DNA of 64,000 nucleotides from Paracoccaceae bacterium. Its GTDB lineage: Bacteria > Pseudomonadota > Alphaproteobacteria > Rhodobacterales > Rhodobacteraceae. The notes beneath the pieces were generated by a model. The model was given only the letters and a program-made list of their open reading frames with translations, ran no database searches and was not told the DNA's origin. The stretch covers positions 1 through 64,000 of the forward strand of contig JAPOXR010000052.1 of assembly GCA_026706985.1 (NCBI GenBank). Direction: 5' to 3'. This document shows positions 37,110 through 44,804 of the stretch, in pieces (the stretch's first letter is position 1; the number at the start of each line of letters is the position of its first letter). Made by a program: the position numbers and the translations under genes.

Positions 37110-37894
37110 TCGGCAACCGGACGAGAACCACGCTGGAAGCCTGCTATCTTCTGCTGATGCTCGGATTCATCTATCTGCCCGTTGTCATTCTGGTGCTTTT
37201 CTCGTTTCAGGCAGGGAACCTGCCGGTTCCACCCTTTGATGGACCAAGCTTGAGATGGTATCGGGAGGTGTTTGAGAATGACCGGTTGCTTGATGCCCTC
37301 GCCAACTCCTTGGTGGTTGCAGGAGCATCGGGCCTTGCGGCGACAGTTCTTGGATTCCTTGCAGCCTATTCCCTGTCGCGCCACCGCGTGAGATTCATCG
37401 GGGCGGTTCGTTTCATGCTGATTGCGCCAGTTACGGTCTCCTATCTGATCATCGGCATGGGTCTCTTGATCACCTTCAACGTGGTTGGCGTGAACAAGTC
37501 CCTTTGGGCAATTTGCCTGGGACACACGATCATGAACTTGCCCTTGTCCTTCGCGATCATCTTTTCACAGATGAGCGACAGCCACAAGGACATCGATGCC
37601 GCAGCCCACGACTTGGGCGCGAACGACCTGCAGACAATCCTGTTCGTCGCAGTCCCGATGATGAAGGCTCCCCTTTTCGCCTCGTTCTTTCTCGCGGCCA
37701 CGCTTTCCTGGGACGAATTCATCATTGCATTCCTGCTCAGCCGCTTTGACACGACATTGCCCGTCATCATTTTTGAAATGCTGCGCGCCGGCCTCACGCC
37801 GGAAGTGAATGCCGTGGGGACACTCGTGTTCCTGATCTCCATGGGACTGGTGATGGCCGTGGCAGCAGTTCTGGTCTTTCGCAAAGAGAAGTAA
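37106..37894 (+). CDS. ABC transporter permease (PotC-like)
   Basis: 262-residue permease with six predicted membrane segments. The motif DIDAAAHDLGANDLQTILFV is the EAA loop, followed by TLSWDEFIIAFLLSRFDTTLPV, characteristic of PotC/PotI. The open frame begins at 37061, but ATG 37106 overlaps the previous stop and yields the expected N-terminus. The second half of the importer channel. Confidence 0.93.
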   Translation: MIGNRTRTTLEACYLLLMLGFIYLPVVILVLFSFQAGNLPVPPFDGPSLRWYREVFENDRLLDALANSLVVAGASGLAATVLGFLAAYSLSRHRVRFIGAVRFMLIAPVTVSYLIIGMGLLITFNVVGVNKSLWAICLGHTIMNLPLSFAIIFSQMSDSHKDIDAAAHDLGANDLQTILFVAVPMMKAPLFASFFLAATLSWDEFIIAFLLSRFDTTLPVIIFEMLRAGLTPEVNAVGTLVFLISMGLVMAVAAVLVFRKEK

Positions 37895-37895
37895 A

Positions 37896-38960
37896 ATGAC
37901 AGCTCCCATCGTTGTTTGCAAAAACATCAAGAAGACGTACGGCAAAGTGATCGCGCTGGACACGCTGAACCTGGAGATCGAGGAAGGCCAGTTCGTTGTT
38001 CTGCTAGGCCCATCGGGAAGCGGCAAGACCACGTTGTTGTCAATCCTGGGAGGATTCACCATCCCGAGCGAAGGCACGTTGTTCATAGGTGGAAGAGACG
38101 TCACAAGTCTACGCCCCGCACATCGCCCAACTGTCACCGTATTCCAGAACTATGCCCTCTTCCCGCACATGAGGGTCAGCGAGAACATCGGATTCGGCCT
38201 CTCAATGCGGAAGGTTCCAAGGAAGGTGCGCGAAGAGGCGGTCGAAAAAGTTCTTGAAACAGTTGGTCTCATCGGCTTGGGCGGACGAGGCGTACACGAA
38301 CTCTCAGGAGGTCAAAGGCAACGCGTGGCGCTGGCACGCGCAATTGTCGTGGAACCGTCATTGCTGCTTCTGGACGAACCGCTTGGTGCACTGGACCTCA
38401 AGGTTCGTCAGCAGATGCAGGATGAACTGGTGCTGTTGCAGCGCCGCATCCAGACAACCTTCGTCCACGTTACCCACGATCAGGAGGAAGCGATGAACAT
38501 CGCCGACGTCGTGGTTGTCATCAACAAGGGCAAGATCGAGGACATTGGTCCACCGGAACGAGTGTATCTGCGTCCGTCCAGTCGGTTCTCCGCAAGTTTC
38601 ATGGGTGAAAGCAACATAGTCCCTTGCAAGTCCGTGGCTGTCGAGGGCGGCAGAACAAAGGTAAGCTCGGTCTTCGGAGAAACTGTTGTCCATGGAAAGC
38701 TCGAAGTTGGCCAGAATGCGCACATTTCCATCCGGCCGGAACAGCTGAAGGTGGAGTCGTCTGTCGGGCTGACCCAACACCTTGTTGACGTGCAGATTGA
38801 TGCCTCCATCTTTCAAGGGGCCTATAGACGTTGTCTTGCTGTTGAGAAGGCAAGCGGTTCCGAAATCAGCTTTCGGGTTACGCCCGAACATCTGGTTTCA
38901 GAAGGCGAATCACTGTCGCTCCATGCTAATCCGGATGATTTCGTTCTCCTGACACATTAA
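37896..38960 (+). CDS. ABC transporter ATP-binding protein (PotA-like)
   Basis: 354-residue ATPase. Walker A GPSGSGKTT, Q-loop TVFQNYALFPHM, signature LSGGQRQRVALARAI, Walker B LLLLDEPLGALD and the switch histidine in FVHVTHDQEEAMNIADVV are all present. A C-terminal TOBE-type domain (about residues 275-350) is typical of polyamine/iron importers. It begins 1 bp after the permease stop and is the last gene of the intact island operon. Confidence 0.95.
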   Translation: MTAPIVVCKNIKKTYGKVIALDTLNLEIEEGQFVVLLGPSGSGKTTLLSILGGFTIPSEGTLFIGGRDVTSLRPAHRPTVTVFQNYALFPHMRVSENIGFGLSMRKVPRKVREEAVEKVLETVGLIGLGGRGVHELSGGQRQRVALARAIVVEPSLLLLDEPLGALDLKVRQQMQDELVLLQRRIQTTFVHVTHDQEEAMNIADVVVVINKGKIEDIGPPERVYLRPSSRFSASFMGESNIVPCKSVAVEGGRTKVSSVFGETVVHGKLEVGQNAHISIRPEQLKVESSVGLTQHLVDVQIDASIFQGAYRRCLAVEKASGSEISFRVTPEHLVSEGESLSLHANPDDFVLLTH

Positions 38961-39627
38961 CGGCAGCGCAACAGCAGCCCGGGTCGGGCGCAAGCCGTTC
39001 CCGCGGCTTTGCTCATGGGCACAACCTGTTTGGCGTTCGTGGGTTGCAGCTTGCAGCCTTTGTAACGCATCAACTTCTGGTGTCTGAGACACAGCATCAG
39101 GCGGCGGTGCTCTTCGGCAACCGGAAGCAGCCGGAGATGCCCGGAGTGCGGCAGGGAGGTATTGCAATTCCGGGGGCGAATCGGTGCGAGCCTTTCCAGG
39201 AAAGTCATGAACGCGAGCCCTTCGAGCCCACCGGTGAGGAGGGGGCAATGCGAATGTTGAGATCCGTCCATTCGCTCGTTCGTGATCGCGGTTGCCGCGA
39301 TGGCGACGCGCCTTGCAGGCGATTTTCGGGCGGTCGCTCTTCGTGATCCCCGGCAGACCGTCGATTGAGTGTCGGGCATCGTGGTCATGACCTCCGGAAC
39401 GGTGGCTTCGACCTTGAACGCGACCGGGTTCCACCTCGACCGCAGCGCGTATCTTGCGTCTCCGGAAGGCAGGATGCCTCTGCTGTGCGTCCTTCGCGAA
39501 AAATGGCGTCAGGTTTCCGCTAAATCGACTTACCTGAGACGGGACGGACGCGGCCCTCCTAATCCCTCCTCCAGGCAAAGGCATCAGTCTGCCTCGCCGC
39601 AAAGACCTGCTGGCAAGCCATTCTCCG
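38961..39627. other. Decayed stretch inside the island
   Basis: About 670 bp without a convincing gene. A long reverse-strand frame (38910-39698) exists, but its translation is Arg/Ser/Pro-rich, shows no family motif and overlaps potA antisense. Scattered fragments resemble coding sequence broken by stops in all frames. I could not identify the original genes. Confidence 0.5.
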
Positions 39628-39946
39628 TCAAGGCGGCTGCCAGGGAGGGTGACGCTTGAAGATTCGCTTGAACCCGGAGATTTCGAAGACCTCGTCAACT
39701 TCGGGCTGCAACCGATAAGGGCGACGGATCCTCCCTCAGCCTCAACACGCCTTGCAAGGATCAGTATGACTCGAAGTCCGATGCCGCTGACGTAGTCTAC
39801 GCCGTCGAAGTCAAGTAAGAGACCGGCAGGCCAAGGTTCAGGCCTAGCTCCCTGAGCCAGTTGTTGAGATCTGGCGCGGAATGCCCGGCGATCCTGACTG
39901 CCGTTCCGGCATCGGACACAAAAGCCTCAAGTTCCAGGCTGGACAT
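39628..39946 (-). pseudogene. Frameshifted STAS-domain anti-sigma factor antagonist
   Basis: Read on the reverse strand from ATG 39946, the sequence begins MSSLELEAFVSDAGTAVRIAG and stops after LPVSYLTSTA. A shift of frame continues as LDFDGVDYVSGIGLRVILIL and ARRVEAEGGSVALIGCSP, and a second shift gives EVDEVFEISGFKRIFKR to a stop at 39628. Joined, this is one STAS domain of about 105 residues, with the serine in YVSGIG at the place phosphorylated in anti-anti-sigma factors. Two frameshifts make it non-functional. No matching kinase/anti-sigma gene remains. Confidence 0.72.
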
Positions 39947-40135
39947 GGTACCCTTTCCTGAACCGCCTCGCGCAGCGCATGACGGGACTGCGGCCCGAAC
40001 GGGAGTCCGGCGGCCCTTACGCATTCGCCTCCCGATGCAAGCGGACGGCAGGCCGGCTCGGCTGCGGATCGAGGCGCCCGGGCTGCGGGTTCCCAAGGCC
40101 GGGCGGGTGGGTACATGCCCGGCCCTTTAGGCTTC

Positions 40136-41731
40136 CTATCGCTCCTCGGTGCGGAGCGCGGCGTAGACGCACCAGCACATCAGCAGCACCACTACAGTGA
40201 AGGGTATGCCGGTGGAGACGGCCGCCCCCTGCAGCGCGGCAAGACCGCCCCCCAGAAGCAGCGCAATGGCCACCAGCCCTTCAAGCGTGCACCAGAACAC
40301 CCGCTGCGACACCGGCGCGTTCATCTTGCCGCCGGCAGTGATCGTGTCGATCACCAAGCTGCCGCTGTCGGACGAGGTGACGAAGAAGATCACAACAAGA
40401 ATCAGCGCAATTGGCGACACGATGCCGTAGAGCGGCAGTTCCCTGAGGAACCCGAACAGCGCCCCTTCCGGCTTGTAGCTGTCGATCACCGTGGCGCGAA
40501 CGCCCTCGGCGCCGCCCGCGTTCAGCATGTCGATCGCAGCGCCGCCGAATGTCGACATCCAGAGCGCGCAGACCATCGTCGGCGCGATCAGGGCGCACAG
40601 GACGAACTCGCGCACCGTGCGGCCCTTCGAGATGCGGGCGATGAACATGCCGACGAACGGCGACCACGCGATCCACCAGGCCCAGTAGAAGGTCGTCCAG
40701 CCGTGGAAGAAGCTCGTGTCCTCGCGTCCGAACGGGTTCGACAGCGCGGGAAGGAGCGTCACGTAGTCGACCATGACGCTGAAATAGCGGGTGATCGCCG
40801 CCACCGCCCCCGTCACGAAGAACACGAAGACGAACAGCGCGACGGCCATCAGCATGTTGATCTCGGATAGCCGCTTGACCCCCTTGTCCATGCCAAGGAG
40901 CACCGATCCGAGCGCGACGGCAGTGATGCCGATGATCAGCAGGACAGTCACCGTGCTGGACGGCTCGATGCCGGCGACCTCGTTCAGGCCGAAGGCCACC
41001 TGTTGCGCCCCGAGGCCGAGCGACGTAGTCAGGCCGAAGAGCGTGGCGAAGACTGCAAGCGTGTCGATCGCGTGGCCCCACCATCCCCAGACCCGTTCAC
41101 CGAGAATGGGGTAGAAGGCGGAACGAAGCGTCATCGGCATCTGCTTGTTGTAGGCGAAGATGGCCAGCGTCAGGCCGACCACCGCATAGACGCACCAGCC
41201 GCCGAGGCCCCAGTGGTGGATGGTCCCCACGACGCCGATGTACTCGTTGCCGGGCTCGCTGATGTCGATGCCGAGGGGCCGTGCGTTCCCTCCTTCCGAG
41301 AAGCTGTAGTACGTCGGCTCGAGAACGCCGAAGAACAGGAGCCCGATCCCGATGCCGGCGGCGAACATCATCGCGATCCAGCCGGCGTAGGAATAGTCCG
41401 GCTTTGCGTCCTTGCCGCCGATCCGGACCGAACCGACCGGGAGGAAGATGAGCGCCAGGCAGAAAAGGAGAATGATGTCGACCGAAATGACCAGGAACCA
41501 GTCGAACTGGCTGGTCAGGAACGGTCGGAGCCAGCCGAAGAACGCGGCAGAAGCCTCCTGATTCGCCAGTGCCAAAAGCACGAACGCAATGATCACCAGG
41601 CTCGAGATCAGGAACACCGGGTTGTGAATGTCCAGGCCAAATGGTCGGATGTTGTCCTGGCCAAGTTCGAAATCCGTCTGGAAGGCGGGGTCCCGGGAAG
41701 CCCCGTCGCCGCCGGTCTGAAGGTCTGCCAT
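40136..41731 (-). CDS. BCCT family betaine/choline/carnitine transporter
   Basis: 531-residue secondary transporter with twelve predicted membrane segments. The family signature is clear: GIGIGLLFFGVLEPTYYS, HHWGLGGWCVYAVVG, and the Trp-rich FYWAWWIAWSPFVGMFIA followed by RISKGRTVREF. It probably imports glycine betaine, choline or a related trimethylammonium compound. The ATG at 41731 has GGAG 7 bp upstream; the frame extends to 41860 through non-homologous codons. A perfect 22-bp tandem duplication lies 49 bp upstream of the start. The gene is visibly more GC-rich than modABC next door, suggesting separate acquisition. It lies on the island but is opposite in strand to the hypB operon. Confidence 0.95.
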   Translation of the reverse strand: MADLQTGGDGASRDPAFQTDFELGQDNIRPFGLDIHNPVFLISSLVIIAFVLLALANQEASAAFFGWLRPFLTSQFDWFLVISVDIILLFCLALIFLPVGSVRIGGKDAKPDYSYAGWIAMMFAAGIGIGLLFFGVLEPTYYSFSEGGNARPLGIDISEPGNEYIGVVGTIHHWGLGGWCVYAVVGLTLAIFAYNKQMPMTLRSAFYPILGERVWGWWGHAIDTLAVFATLFGLTTSLGLGAQQVAFGLNEVAGIEPSSTVTVLLIIGITAVALGSVLLGMDKGVKRLSEINMLMAVALFVFVFFVTGAVAAITRYFSVMVDYVTLLPALSNPFGREDTSFFHGWTTFYWAWWIAWSPFVGMFIARISKGRTVREFVLCALIAPTMVCALWMSTFGGAAIDMLNAGGAEGVRATVIDSYKPEGALFGFLRELPLYGIVSPIALILVVIFFVTSSDSGSLVIDTITAGGKMNAPVSQRVFWCTLEGLVAIALLLGGGLAALQGAAVSTGIPFTVVVLLMCWCVYAALRTEER

Positions 41732-41779
41732 GATGTTCTCCTTTTCTGGCTGCATCGAGGGTCGAAGATCGAAGCCGGG

Positions 41780-41823
41780 ATTGCAACAAATTTTCTTGGG
41801 TATTGCAACAAATTTTCTTGGGT
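41780..41823. repeat. Perfect 22-bp tandem duplication upstream of the BCCT gene
   Basis: Copies at 41780-41801 and 41802-41823 are identical and abut; each contains the core GCAACAAATTTTCTTGGGT. They are AT-rich in a GC-rich setting, 49-92 bp from the BCCT start codon, in a position suited to a regulator-binding site or the 5' UTR. Confidence 0.85.
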
Positions 41824-41869
41824 ACTGAGCGCACCAGTGCCCGCACCCGCACTCGTACACGAGAGTCGC

Positions 41870-42195
41870 TCAGACCGCCTCACTCTCCCGACTCCCAGAA
41901 ATCCTCGCTCGGTCCGACGAAGACCCCGAAAAGCCGCCCTCGCTGCCATCAGCCTCCTCGAAGCTCGCGGAACTGAAACCCGCCGCCAGGCGTGGGTTGC
42001 CGGACCGGTCGGGAACGTTGGAGACCGCACCGCCCCAGCCCCCATCCGAACCGGTGACGGTCCTGTCTGGATGACGCACCGTCGCGTCGGACGATTCGAA
42101 CGTGCCGTCCGGGTTGAGGGCCGTCTCCCCCAGATGCAGTTGGTAGTCGGCGGCGATCGCCCGGTCGTCCTGAACCTTGGTCCCGAGAAAGATCC
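41870..42195 (-). pseudogene. Fragment resembling a lipoprotein beta-barrel (TbpB-like) domain
   Basis: The reverse-strand frame reads IFLGTKVQDDRAIAADYQ, HLGETALNPDGTFESSDATV, SDGGWGGAVSNVPD, GNPRLAAGF and EEADGSEGGFSGS before running out. Alternating small and aromatic residues with the GWGG-x-FSN and G-x-F-x-G patterns resemble C-terminal beta-barrel domains of surface lipoproteins, such as the transferrin-binding-protein-like family. There is no start or signal; upstream it joins IS debris at 42196. It is a remnant at best, and the family assignment is tentative. Confidence 0.45.
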
Positions 42196-42232
42196 CCATC
42201 CTGATTGTCGCTGAACTACCATCCTGATTGTC
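42196..42232. repeat. Paired 14-bp repeat at an insertion-sequence junction
   Basis: CCATCCTGATTGTC occurs at 42196-42209 and again at 42219-42232, at the point where IstA-like coding sequence stops. Multiple short direct repeats are usual at IS21-family ends, so this is probably an element terminus. Confidence 0.6.
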
Positions 42233-42720
42233 ACTACATACCTGGCCTTGAACTCGGCGAAGTCGGCCTGAGCCGGGCGGTGTCTCAAACCGGACCTCGA
42301 AGCGCCGCGGAAGACCGGCGCGGACGCCGCGCAGGAAATCCGTCACCGTGGAATACCCTCCGGCATAGCCGAGATCCCTGATCTCGCGCAGCAACCGCCG
42401 GCCGGACAGGCCGGGGCAGGCCGTGATCCGCTCGCGCAGATACGCCTCAAAGGGCCCAATCAGCCGCTCGCGCGGCGCGCGCGGACTGTAGCCTGGACCT
42501 CAAGCCCGCGCTCCAGATGCTTGCGGACCGTCTTGCGGTCCAGGCCCGTCTTCCGCGCGATCGCGCTGATCGACAGGCCCTGTCTCCTCAGGTCGTGCAT
42601 CACAACCAACTCCTTCAAACTGACCACCTGCTCAATGCCTCCCAGGGCTTGTTGTTCAGGCGGCGTTCTGCCGTTTTTTTCACTTTGGCACTTTTGAGGA
42701 GTTTTCTTTTGGCACTGACA
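42233..42720 (-). mobile_element. IS21-family istA remnant
   Basis: Reverse-strand segments, split by frameshifts, match the N-terminal part of the IS21 transposase IstA: VVSLKELVVMHDLRRQGLSI with SAIARKTGLDRKTVRKHLERG (helix-turn-helix), then ERLIGPFEAYLRERITACPG in a second frame, then LLREIRDLGYAGGYSTVTDF with LRGVRAGLPRRFEVRFETPP, then QADFAEFKARYVVTIR in a third frame. The catalytic DDE region and istB are missing. The right end near 42680-42720 has two copies of TTTGGCAC, consistent with the IS terminus. It is inserted into an integrase gene. Confidence 0.8.
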
Positions 42721-42729
42721 CTGCGCAGA

Positions 42730-42918
42730 CATGACGGCTGCGCCGCGCTCGGTCGCCCGCGCCTCCCACTTCTTCCAGACGGCGCGGTAGACGCGGACGG
42801 TGTTGGCCGACTTGCTGTCGCGGAGCGCGGTCTCCAGGCGCTCGGCGACGTTGCTCTCTACCGCGACGCCGGTTCCGGCACTCTTGACTTGCGGCGCTGG
42901 ATGTTCAGGCTGGGTCAT
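42730..42918 (-). pseudogene. Tyrosine recombinase/integrase N-terminal fragment, interrupted by IS21
   Basis: The first 63 residues from ATG 42918 (ERLETALRDSKSANTVRVYR, AVWKKWEARATERGAAV) match the SAM-like core-binding domain of phage-type integrases. The frame then enters the IS21 end and continues in IstA to 42460, giving a chimeric 152-residue frame. The catalytic R-H-R-Y domain is gone. It lies 300 bp from the right attachment site, where an island integrase is expected, so this is likely what remains of the enzyme that inserted the island. Confidence 0.72.
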
Positions 42919-43217
42919 GTGGTTGCTCCTCTCACGAGCATTTGGGCGAGGGCGCTACAACGCCCTCGCCACACACATCATCCTGTTAACAGTCACGAGT
43001 CAAAGCGGGGAACCGCCCGCCTTGTCACGTCAGGCTTGTTCAACGCGCGGTTGCGGCGTCAAGGGGATTGGGCTAGAGGCGGTCCTGGACGGGCTTGAGA
43101 CTTCAGTTCGATTCCCAAAAGTGCCCTTATAGAACTATGGTCATAACGTGGGACAAAGCCAAAGGCGGAAATGCGTTTCGCTCTTGCAAACAAGGGCTTA
43201 GGCGTGAAGTTAGGTAT
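42919..43217. other. Right end of the island, no intact gene
   Basis: About 300 bp between the integrase remnant and attR with no supported gene. Short frames contain only low-quality sequence. Positions 43080-43130 contain an isolated TTCGATTCCC T-arm-like sequence, but I could not fold a complete tRNA. Confidence 0.5.
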
Positions 43218-43234
43218 TCGCCTCGGGCACCAAA
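43218..43234 (+). repeat. Right attachment site (attR)
   Basis: Exact copy of the 17 bp at 30830-30846. It retains the tRNA acceptor 3' strand and CCA but no other tRNA sequence, and is followed after 69 bp by modA. Confidence 0.85.
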
Positions 43235-43302
43235 CGGAATTGCATCACTCTGCTTTACCGGCAGCTGAAGGTGCTGCAACGGAATTTTGATTGTCGCCGG
43301 AT

Positions 43303-44133
43303 ATGTTGAATACCGGGAGCAGGGTTTTGCGGAAGTCAGCTTGGTGGAGGCGCGTCTCCAGAGCAGTTTCAACTTTATGCCTGCAGCTATTGCTGATGAT
43401 TGCAGTTTCGTCACATCCCGCCGCCGCAACGCTGCAATCCGCCTATGTCGCCGTTGCATCAAATTTTATCCTTGTGGCGGAAGAGTTGAAGGCGGAATTC
43501 GAATCTGCGCATCCCTACCAATTGACCCTGTTGACCGGCTCGACAGGCCGCCTCTATGCACAGATTTATCACGGTGCCCCGTTTGATGTCTTTTTGGCTG
43601 CCGACCAGCTTCGTCCATCCTTGCTGGCAGAGCAGGGTAAAGCTGTGCCGGGAAAGAGATTCACCTATGCGGTCGGCCGGATGGCATTGTGGAGCGATCG
43701 GGAAACCGGTGAGGGAATAACAGAAATTCTCAGTGACCCGGCGATCTTGAGAATTGCGGTTGCAAATCCTGAACTGGCGCCTTTCGGCAAGGCAGCTGTG
43801 GAATCCCTTGCGGCAGTCGGGCTCCTGGACAAGGTGCGCGGCAAATTGGTTTTCGCCGAGAATGTCGGGCAGGCATTCGCATTTGTCTCCACCGGTAATG
43901 CTGATGCGGGGTTTGTGTCTTTGGCGCAGATTCAAGCGACGCCGAATCTCAAAGGCAAATCAGTGCACATCATTCCATCTGATCTGCATCAACCGATCCG
44001 CCAGGATGCAGTCCTGCTTGCCGGAGCGGAGGAAAATGCCGCCGCGGTCGCATTTTTTGAGTTTCTCCGAACGCCGGCAGCCCAGTCGGTGATAACGGCA
44101 TTCGGGTACGAACGGATTTCGCATGATGGGTGA
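43303..44133 (+). CDS. modA: Molybdate ABC transporter substrate-binding protein
   Basis: Periplasmic molybdate/tungstate-binding protein. A membrane-spanning signal peptide (about residues 20-42, ending SHPAAA) leads into YVAVASNFILVAEELKAEFE, LLTGSTGRLYAQIYHGAPFDVFLAAD and GKRFTYAVGRMALWS, each broken by short turns, the standard ModA pattern. The start is uncertain: ATG 43303 is used here; the frame opens at 43287-43291. Its 3' end overlaps modB. The island boundary (attR) is 69 bp upstream of the assigned start, so the original promoter may have been displaced. Confidence 0.92.
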   Translation: MLNTGSRVLRKSAWWRRVSRAVSTLCLQLLLMIAVSSHPAAATLQSAYVAVASNFILVAEELKAEFESAHPYQLTLLTGSTGRLYAQIYHGAPFDVFLAADQLRPSLLAEQGKAVPGKRFTYAVGRMALWSDRETGEGITEILSDPAILRIAVANPELAPFGKAAVESLAAVGLLDKVRGKLVFAENVGQAFAFVSTGNADAGFVSLAQIQATPNLKGKSVHIIPSDLHQPIRQDAVLLAGAEENAAAVAFFEFLRTPAAQSVITAFGYERISHDG

Positions 44134-44803
44134 ATTCGGCTCCGTTTACGTGACGTTGAAACTGGCTTTCGCGTCAACCTTCGGCCTGATGGTGATTGCG
44201 GTGCCGCTCGCCTGGTGGTTGGCGAACACCCGAAACCGGATCAAACCGGTTATCGAGGCGCTGACGACATTGCCGCTTGTGTTGCCACCGACTGTCTTCG
44301 GATTTTACCTGCTGATTCTTTTCAGCCCGGAATTTCCCATCGGTTCGTTTTGGGTTCGGGTAACCGGCGAAACACTGGCATTTTCCTTTGCCGGAATCTT
44401 GATGGCAACGGTTCTCCATTCCCTTCCCTTTGTCGTTCAGCCCTTGCAGAACGCTTTTGAAAGCGTCGGTAAAGGCGCGCTGGAGGCCGCCGCAACGCTC
44501 GGCGCCCGGCCGTTAGATGCCTTTCGATCGGTTGCGGTGCCGCTTGCGAGGCGGGGATTCCTGACCGCCGCGGTGCTCGGATTTGCCCATTCCGTAGGCG
44601 AATTCGGTGTCATCCTCATGGTCGGCGGAAACATTCCCGACCGTACGCGGGTGATCTCCATCGACATCTATACGAGCGTGGAAACCCTTGACTACGCGAA
44701 GGCGCATATACTGTCCGCCGGGACATTGGTGTTCTCATTCATTGCCCTGCTGTCGCTGTACATCATTAACCGGGGATGGCGGGGCAGGGTGCAGGGGCTT
44801 TGA
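44123..44803 (+). CDS. modB: Molybdate ABC transporter permease
   Basis: 226-residue permease with five predicted membrane segments. TTLPLVLPPTVFGFYLL and the EAA loop LEAAATLGARPLDAFRSVAV, then GFAHSVGEFGVILMVGGNIP, are diagnostic of ModB. It overlaps modA by 11 bp and ends 1 bp before modC. Confidence 0.95.
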   Translation: MMGEFGSVYVTLKLAFASTFGLMVIAVPLAWWLANTRNRIKPVIEALTTLPLVLPPTVFGFYLLILFSPEFPIGSFWVRVTGETLAFSFAGILMATVLHSLPFVVQPLQNAFESVGKGALEAAATLGARPLDAFRSVAVPLARRGFLTAAVLGFAHSVGEFGVILMVGGNIPDRTRVISIDIYTSVETLDYAKAHILSAGTLVFSFIALLSLYIINRGWRGRVQGL

Positions 44804-44804
44804 A

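Larger units (their letters stand above)
30830..43234. mobile_element. Genomic island integrated at tRNA-Leu(CAA)
   Basis: A 12.4-kb segment bounded by a perfect 17-bp direct repeat whose left copy is the 3' end of tRNA-Leu, the normal outcome of tyrosine-recombinase integration. Inside are a tolC-like remnant at the left edge, an intact hypB-hypA-ureohydrolase(A,B)-ABC importer operon (31585-38960), a decayed stretch with a frameshifted STAS gene, a BCCT transporter, IS21 debris and an integrase N-terminus next to the right repeat. The integrase is broken by the IS, so the island is probably fixed. Immediately outside the right repeat lies modABC, the expected pre-insertion neighbour of the tRNA. 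Confidence 0.85.

Noticed and set aside
38910-39698. 262-residue reverse-strand reading frame
   Set aside because: It starts antisense to potA, runs through the STAS pseudogene in the wrong frame, is Arg/Ser/Pro-rich and shows no motif.
41003-42214. 403-residue forward frame opposite the BCCT gene
   Set aside because: Antisense to a well-supported transporter; highly charged, low-complexity translation typical of GC-rich antisense frames.
41780-42232. CRISPR array
   Set aside because: The 22-bp duplication is tandem without spacers and the 14-bp repeats occur only twice; no cas genes are nearby.
43080-43140. Second tRNA or tRNA remnant near attR
   Set aside because: A TTCGATTCCC T-arm-like sequence is present but no acceptor, D- or anticodon stems could be paired.
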